Positions 57,151 to 64,000 of a stretch of DNA of 64,000 nucleotides are shown here, piece after piece; the first letter of the stretch is position 1, and every line of letters begins with the position of its first letter. Both the position numbers and the translations under genes were made by a program. The notes beneath the pieces were generated by a model. That model made no database searches, was not told where the DNA came from, and worked only from the letters and a program-made list of their open reading frames with translations. Source of the DNA: Castor canadensis (lineage: Eukaryota; Chordata; Mammalia; Rodentia; Castoridae); assembly GCF_047511655.1 (NCBI RefSeq), contig NC_133400.1:4067001-4131000 (forward strand), read 5' to 3'.

Positions 57151-57346
57151 TTTTCTTTTTTCTTGTGGTGCTGGGATTTGAACTCGGGGCCGTCACCTGA
57201 GCCACCCCACCAGCCCTGTTTTTGTGATGGGTTTTTTGAGATAGGGTCTCGTGAACCGTTTGCCTGAGCTGGTTTCAAACCACGATCCTCCTGATCTCTG
57301 CCTCCTGAGTAGCTGTGATTACAGTCGTGAGCCACCAGCCCCGGCT
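57151..57346 (-). repeat. Composite B1-ID type SINE
   Basis: GTGCTGGGATTTGAACTCGG (tRNA half, shortened), then GAGATAGGGTCTCGTGAACC, ACCACGATCCTCCTGATCTC and GAGTAGCTGTGATTACAG (B1 half). It lies in intron 4, antisense to MEAK7. Confidence 0.85.
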
Positions 57347-58376
57347 CAAAAACAGAACTCTTAAGTTGTCATTTAAGTAGAAACGGGTCAGCTAAAATGA
57401 TTGTTAGGGTTTTAAGTGTTACACAAATATGAGGAGTGAAAGGTGTTTGAAAAATAACTTGATTAGAAATGATAGGAGTTTTGCAACATCACAGAAGTTG
57501 GGAAGTAGAATTTCTATATTTCCTGTAAATGAATGGGCCTAAGTTAGAGAAGACATTTTTATTTGAGTTTGGATTCAAGTTTCCACGGGTTGGGAATTAA
57601 TAGCTGTCAGTGGAGACTTTGCATGTCGTCTGTGAACACGAAAGCCCCTCTCATCCTTGTAACAACCAAATGAGCGCATTCTGGCATTACCTCCAGTTTA
57701 CACACGAGGACCCTGAGGTCAGTTAAGTCCCAAGAGTGTCCTATGATACTACTGCCCAGTCACCTCCACTCTGTGGGTTAGAGATGGAAACAAGTGTAAT
57801 CGACAGTTGATGAGCCCCATTCTTCCCAGACTAGAGAGGTACCATAACACCCTGGCCACCGATCACCTCTACGGCCTTCTCACACGTGTGTGGCAGAAAG
57901 TCTCAGATGGGTAGTTTTGGGGTAGCCCTCACAGGTGTCAATTCTCGAGGTGTTTTGGGGCTGGGCCTCCTTGTAAGGGCTTGGCTGTCTCATGGGCCTC
58001 TGAGATGCTTCGTGGAGTGGGTGTCAAAGTTGAATTGTTTAAATCAGATTGGCCAGCAGAAATAAGGCTGGCCTCATGTAAAATTTCAAATCTTTTTTAG
58101 TGACCATATTAAAGCAGTAAAAAGAAATAAGTGAAGTTAATTTTAATTACATATCCAAATACATTTTAACATGCAATCAATATAAAAGTTAGCAAGATAT
58201 TTTACAGTCTTTTCATGCCATGTGTTTGAAATTATAGCACATCTGGGTTCAGACAAGTCACCTGTTAAGTTCCACAGTCACAGGTGACTTGTGGCTCCTG
58301 CATTGATCAACATAGGCTTGGAAAGTCACTGTAAGGGACTTGGGAGCCCTGGTAACACTGAATTCCCCTTCTCTAG

Positions 58377-58805
58377 ATGGCCAGAGGTTTCGGGGGCCTC
58401 AGTGTTTGGACCATGACTGCGACCAAGCCATGATCGAGGACTGGGTGTTCCGGGTCCCCCATGTGACCACATTTCTGAGCGTGGTCATCCACAGAGGCTT
58501 TCTTGTCCTGTGCTCATCCCTTGATCTGGCCACACTGGTCCCTGCGTGCCAGGTGGAGCAGGGGAGGGAATTTGAGAGCTTTCTGGACGTGCTTTCAGTC
58601 ATCTACCTCAACTCGCAGCTGGCCAGGGAACAGCGGCACTGCTGGCGCCTGCTCTTCTCCTCCCAGCTCCATGGGCAGAGCTTCTCTCAGCTCTGTGGGC
58701 GCATTACACACCAGGGTCCCTGCCTGGCCATCCTCGAGGACCACGATGGACATGTGTTTGGTGGTTTTGCCTCTTGCTCCTGGGAGGTCAAGCCTCAGTT
58801 TCAAG
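58377..58805 (+). CDS. MEAK7: MEAK7 coding exon 4 (residues 177-320), start of TLDc domain
   Basis: This is the largest exon (429 bases, phase 1 at both ends). It encodes the helical linker with DHDCDQAMIEDWVFRVPHV (about residues 188-206), then FESFLDVLSVIYLNSQL, and from about residue 244 the TLDc domain. The domain start REQRHCWRLLFSSQLHGQSF is characteristic, followed by SQLCGRITHQGPCLAILED and HVFGGFASCSWEV, the conserved beta-strand core of TLDc. The acceptor is CCCCTTCTCTAG and the donor CAAG|GTAAGA, a strong GT site. TLDc of MEAK7 binds the V-ATPase and is needed for lysosomal placement in work on the human protein. No disruption is seen. Confidence 0.97.
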
Positions 58806-61759
58806 GTAAGACTTGGATCCCCAAACCCCGAGGGGTGGCACAGCTCCGTGAGGAGTGCTGGTCAGATGCCCACCATGGTGACAGCACAGAAGCACTGAAA
58901 AGGGGTCATCCCACCCTTTCCGGTTCCCCCAGCCCCCTGCATAGTTGGGGAATGGTGGGCTGGTGAGCGTGACACTTCCTTAGTGTGGCTTGTGGTATCA
59001 CAGATCCCTCTTTTGGTCTTGGTAGTAGGATAAAAAAGAGGGGGTCAACACCTGGCATTCAGCTGTGGCACAGAGGCATAGTATCTCCAGAAGTGTCAGG
59101 GCTCCATGCGTCCAGGAAGATGGGCCACAGATGCCCTAGTGGGCTGGGGAGATGTGACCTCCTTCAGATGGATGTTCTGCTCACTGAACCCTCCTTCCGG
59201 CCATCCCCCCTTGTAATATGTGTTTGCTTTGCTCCCTTTTCTTTGGGTTTTGTGACTGTGTGGGATGTGAAAGTTCTTTGCATGACCTTGAGTGTATGAG
59301 AGGAAAGGCCTAGTTGGTTCAGCCCTTCCCTCCAAGAATGCTCTTCTGATGTGTGGTCCTGCAAGGCCGTTTACTAGGCTCGCCTCCCGGCAGAGGCTGC
59401 ATCCTAGGTCACAGGCGGGCCACCCTTCACCAGGTACACTCTCACGTTTCCCTGTAGGGCTCAGTCATGCCAGCACCTCTGGAATCGCTTATCTTCTTTT
59501 GTCAGGCAGAGAGGCTAGGGGCCAGGGACCTGTGTGTGCACAGGTGGCTGGGATTGGGGGAAGACCCACAGGTGCAGGCTTGGTGCCTCTGTCCCCTAGA
59601 TCAGGCTGTTTCTAGGATTTGACTTGTTTCCAGGTTTCAGAATGCTCTAGATCTTTAATGTAGCTCTGGGAATGGAGGAACCCTTCCCAAATCCAAGTTC
59701 CCGGTGCCAGTCGGCCTTGTAGGCAGGACTTTCTGGAGACAGTACTCTCCGCTCTGCACACTGGCACAGTGCCCCAGGAATGGGCACTTCAACCCACTTG
59801 GGGCCATGCCCTAGGATTTCACAGGCTCTGAGCATCGTGATCACAGATAAAACCTGTTCCTCCCCAGTCTGTGTACCACCTCGGCTTTGCTCTGCTGGGT
59901 CTCATGGCTTATTGAGTTCCCACACTTACCCTCCTCCTGCTCTGAAACATGAGCAGGAGGCTCCAGCAGAGGGCGGCCTTGCCCTGCAGGTGGTCCAGCG
60001 TGGATTTGGCCAGCCTCAGGGTTGTGTCCATTTGTCCTGCCAGTAGCTCCGGGCTCTGAGGTGCTCAGCCGTAAGCAGTTTGCATTCTGTGTGTGTTCTG
60101 TTTGGTCACCAAGGCCCCGGGCTTTGGGTTGAGCAGACAGGACTTTGGGTCCAGGCTCTGGACCATGGCTACTTTTCTGGACCTCTGTTCTCCAGGCCCC
60201 ACATCCTGGCGCTGTGTAGGTAAGTGGCTGGGAACAGTTGGCTGCAGGTGGTTTGAGGAGCTGGTACTGTGGTCTACTGCTGTTGTGGTGATAATCTGCA
60301 AGGGGCTTAGCTTTTTGGCAGGTGGGAATGACTTGTTGGGTCCCCACCCCTATGTCCTGAACAGTAACGTGCCCCATAAGCTCCCTCACTGTGGGCAGAC
60401 CAGGGCTGGACCTCACTGTGGGCCCACACCTGATGTCCGGTCCAATAAGCGTGTCCTATGTAATAATAAGATGACAAAGCAAAGCGACACTTCTGTGTGA
60501 AGCTCAGTTTCCTGGAGGCTGGAGGCGGGGTGGGGCTGTGCTGTCCATCTGTCAGAAACTGCCCTTAGTCTTCTGGAGATGCTTAAGTCCACTGGTGCTC
60601 AGAAAGCCCTACACTGCGTTGCTTAGGTGATCTTTCTAGTCCTTCCCCCACCTGGGTGCTCAGACACCCTTCAGTGTGACTGAAGGGCCCTGCTATCCCT
60701 GCATGGCCTGGCTTTGTCCTTGCATGGGTCGGTCTCCTGACTGTGACCAGACTACATCTGTCTGGATTTGAGGCCTGGGAGTTGTTGGCCTATGCACTGC
60801 TGGTTCAGACCCTGTCTGCTTGGTCAGGGCCACGCCCTCCCCAGTTTCCCCTGGGCCTCGAGTGCCCTCTCATACCTGCCTTGCATATTTGAGCTCCCGA
60901 CCAGCTTTTTGCTGATTTGCTTCCCACCTAGTGAACGCCTGGCCCTCAGTTCCCATTAGCATTTCCTTGGTCAGCTCTGGGGCCAAGAGCCACAGGCATC
61001 TTGGGACACCAGTATCAAGGTGGACGTTCCTTCAGGTCTAGCCCTCAGAACACTGGGGTGCGTGTCTCCTGTGGTTCCCTCAGTGGGAGCTCCCTGCAGT
61101 CAAGTCTGGTCTCTGTCTTTCCTGTCCCTTGTGACGAATGCACCTGTGGCATGCTGGGGTCTCTAACCAAGGACCCCGCTCATTCCCGGGCTTTGGCTGG
61201 GGCCCTTCTCTGAGTGGCCTGTGTGCACCATATGTCACCTTTCCAGCAGTCTGCAGGTGTTCTTTCTCCTGGATAGCGCATTCTACTAGGTGGGGGACAG
61301 CTCTACACTGAGGTACGTGTGAGCTTGGGTCAGCTGTTGTAGAGCCATCAGCATCCGGGGATGGCTGCCCACCCTCACACTCATAAGTTGAAAGGAGACC
61401 CACTCTTTCTGACTTCGATGTCCCTGGCCAGCCTGAACTGATACCAACAAACAGTGGGCAGAGTTCTGATCTGAGCACTCCAGGGCCAGAGCTAAAAGAT
61501 GTCCCCCAAAATGTCATTTTAGCCTGGTCATTTTCACAGCTCAGCCGCCCAGGTCCCTTAGGCAACTGTCAGACTTGTTCTGTATGAGGTCTGTGACCCA
61601 CCCACTGATCCCCAAGATGCTAACTCCAGGAGCGCACACCTGGAGAAGGATGAGAAGTCCTGGCTGCTGGTCCTTTGAGCCAAAGACCATTGGCGTTTGC
61701 TGCTCTGTACCTGGCTCAGACACAGTGACCCTGTTTGCTTTGCTCTCTGTCACTTCCAG
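58806..61759 (+). other. MEAK7: MEAK7 intron 5
   Basis: A normal GT-AG intron of about 2.95 kb, GTAAGA to TCACTTCCAG. It is free of the young SINE family. It contains a CTCF-like match at 59963. Frames of 191 and 161 codons on the minus strand (59841-60416, 61080-61565) have no known motif. Confidence 0.9.
59963..59976 (+). promoter_or_regulatory. CTCF core motif match
   Basis: CCAGCAGAGGGCGG fits the CTCF core pattern CCASYAGRKGGCRS at every position. It lies in MEAK7 intron 5. Occupancy is not known from sequence. Confidence 0.4.
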
Positions 61760-61878
61760 GGGACAACAAGTGCTTCCTGTTCTCCATCGCCCCCTGCATG
61801 GCTGTGTACATGCACACCGGCTATAATGACCACTACATGTACTTGAACCATGGACAGCAGACCATCCCAAATGGACTG
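61760..61878 (+). CDS. MEAK7: MEAK7 coding exon 5 (residues 320-359), TLDc
   Basis: The exon completes codon 320 and encodes GDNKCFLFSIAPCMAVYMHT and GYNDHYMYLNHGQQTIPNGL, ending in phase 0 before CTG|GTGAGG. This is the middle of the TLDc domain, with strand CFLFSI and the GYNDHYMYLN loop strongly conserved in human MEAK7 and other TLDc proteins such as OXR1 and NCOA7. The acceptor is TGTCACTTCCAG. At 119 bases it is the shortest coding exon seen. Confidence 0.97.
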
Positions 61879-63433
61879 GTGAGGAGCTGGAGAGGGCATT
61901 GGGTAGTGTGCATGCCAGGTGCAGCCTGATGCCTACCTTCCACCAGCCGAGCGTGAGTGTGGCGCACCGTTTGGCTCTGCAAATGGTGTCTGTCCCTTCT
62001 GCTCTGGTCTCAGTGCTGGGAGCCTGACAAAGGGGCAATGTCTCCCTTAGGAAGGGCAGTGGCATCTACTGGGCTTTTCTGCGGCTTGTGTGCAAACAGT
62101 GAGCGGGCACTTTTTCCTGGCTCCCAAATGATTGGCTTGTGTCCTCCATAGCCCGAGAAGTGTGGGTGGCAGACCTGTAACTAGGTACTACTTCCCTGCC
62201 TCAGGCCTGAGCACTGAGCTAGGGCGTGCGACTCTGACTGGGGAACCTGGACCACTGGGACAGGTTTGGTGGCAGCTTATGAACCAGTATGTGGGGCTCC
62301 AGCTGGAGTGATGGTGCTCCTGCTAGGTGCTCACTTTGGCTTTGTGATCAGCCACGGGAGGGAGAGGAAGAGGTAGAGGCCAATGTTACGTGGACACAGG
62401 CCCATCTGGCTGGGTGTGGAGGGCGGGCACCCCCCAGTGGATGCTCGGTTCAGGTAAGAGCTGTGTCTGCCATCTGTCTCTTCTTTCTGCTTTTTGATAA
62501 GAATCTTCTGGTCCTGTGCTTGTCCAGCTAGAGAGGACAAGCGTGCTGCCCACGCTGTTGCCATGGGAAGTGGGAGGGGAGGGCCCTCTCCCCTCCACCA
62601 GGACACCAGAAACCTCCCAGAATGGGCAAGGCCTTCAGCCTTGGAAGCAGCACCCACAGGTCCCCAGGAACTGCCTGTCCTTGACTGGAGGAGAAGTGGC
62701 CCCAGGGGAATACAGACATATGCATGGGTCTCTTCCTGCCCCAAGTCAGAACCAGACTGTGCCAAGTGCTCCAGGCCCACTGGGGAGCAGTGTCAGGAGA
62801 AAGATGTCAGTGAGGTGAGGTAAAGCTGGCCTAGAGCCTGCAGTGGGACCACATGACAAAAAGAGAAGGGTTCAAGTTTTCCCTCTCCAGTTCTCTGCCT
62901 TTCTCTCTCTTGACAGCTGATTGTGCAGTCACGTGCTATGAGCTCAGTTCCTTGGCTGCCTAAGGGTGAGAGTCCCTGGCTGGTGGGGGTGGGGATGCTG
63001 GCATGGACAGGCTTTCCAGGGTTGCTTGTGGTCACTTGTCTCTAACTTTAATGGTCTGGGCCCTGAGTGTCTGTTTTTCAGCTTGTTCTCTCACTGTGTT
63101 CCATCATACCTTGGGAGGTGCCTGTTTCAGTAGGTCAGAACAGGCACTTAGCAGCGAATCTTTCCAGAGAAAAATGTCGCCCTCACTATGCTTCCTCTCC
63201 ACCTTGGGCTGGTGTTTTTTTTTTTTCCCCCCTATATTTTTTGGGGCAGGTTCTTTATACTCCAGGCTTCTCTCTAACTATTGATCTTCCTGCCTCAGCT
63301 TCCTGAGAGCTGGGATTACAGGTGCGCCCCTCCCTACCCGCTCTGGGCTTGTTCTCAGGCAAGGCCAGGCCTGTGGCACGCGACATTCCCTGCATCAAGT
63401 CGCTGCTCAGCTCTGTCTCGGCTTCCTCCGCAG
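61879..63433 (+). other. MEAK7: MEAK7 intron 6
   Basis: A GT-AG intron of 1,555 bases, GTGAGG to TTCCTCCGCAG. It contains one antisense B1-like SINE near its end (63214-63340), less than 100 bases before the acceptor. The rest is unique sequence without signal. Confidence 0.9.
63214..63340 (-). repeat. B1-like SINE
   Basis: A T-run (63215-63226), TTCCTGCCTCAGCTTCCTGA and GAGCTGGGATTACAGGTGCG show the complement of a B1 monomer. It sits about 93 bases before the acceptor of the next MEAK7 exon. Confidence 0.75.
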
Positions 63434-63613
63434 GGCATGGGTGGGCAGCACGGTTACTTCGGGCTTTGGGTAGATGCTGATTTCGGGAAAGGACACAGCA
63501 AGGCCAAGCCCAGGTGCACCACGTACAACAGCCCGCAGTTGTCTGCCAAGGAGGACTTCCGGTTTGACAAGATAGAGGTGTGGGGAGTTGGAGACCCCCC
63601 AGAGACACAGCTG
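63434..63613 (+). CDS. MEAK7: MEAK7 coding exon 6 (residues 360-419), end of TLDc; gene continues beyond the window
   Basis: This exon of 180 bases (phase 0 at both ends) encodes GMGGQHGYFGLWVDADFGKG, then CTTYNSPQLSAKEDF and DKIEVWGVGDPPETQL. These are the last strands of the TLDc fold: GLWVD, TTYNSPQLS and the closing VEVW-type strand are hallmarks of the domain in many eukaryotes. The acceptor is TCCTCCGCAG and the donor CTG|GTGAGT. The human protein continues for about 37 more residues, the C-terminal helix implicated in V-ATPase and mTOR contacts; that last exon is not in the window, so the coding sequence is 3'-partial. Confidence 0.97.
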
Positions 63614-64000
63614 GTGAGTGCCATGCTGTCCTATACCCCACACGAGGGACCTGGCACCATCTCTTGGCTTCACCTGACAGTTTGTCCACATGTCTGTCTG
63701 GCAGCTGCTGCTGCCTCTGAGGGTACTGGTAGATGCTCAGCACAGTTGGGTGGTTTAGTAGAGCCATCCTGGGAAGCAGGGACCTGCCTGAGGTGTGCAC
63801 CTGGGTGGGCTGGGAGACCCTGCACCCTCCCTTCCCCTCTGTGAGACCAGAAAGTCTGGGTTCCTGTGCTTCCCTAGTCTGCCGTTCAGTAAGTCATATT
63901 GGGCCCTCTGCACCGCTCACACTTTGTGAACCCCCTGGATTGCTTCCCAGCATGGGAGTGACTTGGGATGGGCTCCTCGTGGAGCCGTGGAGTGTTGGTT
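63614..64000 (+). other. MEAK7: MEAK7 last intron, 5' part
   Basis: It starts GTGAGTGCC and runs off the window. I see no sequence encoding the expected C-terminal exon in these 387 bases. Confidence 0.85.

Larger units (their letters stand above)
56139..58376 (+). other. MEAK7: MEAK7 intron 4, GC-AG type
   Basis: It begins GCAAGT and ends CTTCTCTAG at 58368-58376. Inside are a CT-rich run (56318-56398), an antisense L1 relic and a SINE, listed separately. The stretch 57350-58370 is AT-rich unique sequence with a MIR-like trace near 57690. Confidence 0.85.

Overview
This is a mammalian nuclear genome window, almost certainly from a rodent. It has split genes with GT-AG and GC-AG introns, a CpG-rich promoter, and many relics of MIR, L2, L1, hAT-Charlie and LTR elements. 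Superimposed is a young SINE family that joins a 7SL-derived (B1/Alu-like) left half to a tRNA-Ala/ID-like right half. That SINE and the L1 3' end at about 2215-2709 look to me like the beaver / kangaroo-rat branch (Castorimorpha); this species guess is inference.

Two protein-coding genes are supported, both on the + strand. (1) The last coding exon (8147-8257) and 3' UTR of COTL1 (coactosin-like F-actin-binding protein); bases 1-8146 are its last intron. (2) MEAK7 (older names TLDC1, KIAA1609), a TLDc-domain lysosomal mTOR-signalling protein. It has a CpG-rich promoter near 46.44-46.9 kb, an inferred untranslated first exon ending about 46714, and six coding exons between 53639 and 63613 that encode 419 residues. 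The final coding exon lies beyond the window. The order COTL1 then MEAK7 in the same orientation matches human chromosome 16q24 as I know it.

Layout: 1-8146 COTL1 intron; 8147-9350 COTL1 terminal exon; 9351-46430 intergenic DNA made mostly of repeats, with a candidate regulatory element at 15.69-15.80 kb (an RFX X-box palindrome beside GC boxes), a 245-bp polypurine tract at 25.76 kb and a retroviral-leader-like segment at 32.6-33.0 kb; 46431-64000 MEAK7. I found no convincing third protein-coding gene, structural RNA gene or CRISPR array; CRISPR is not expected here. Long reading frames between the genes are low-complexity or repeat artefacts.

The most interesting signals are two MEAK7 introns that appear to use GC rather than GT donors, an upstream in-frame ATG that could extend the MEAK7 N-terminus, and RFX-type motifs both in the intergenic GC-box element and in the MEAK7 promoter. 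None of these makes a wholly new system; the window reads as ordinary mammalian gene neighbourhood with some unusual splicing and regulatory details.
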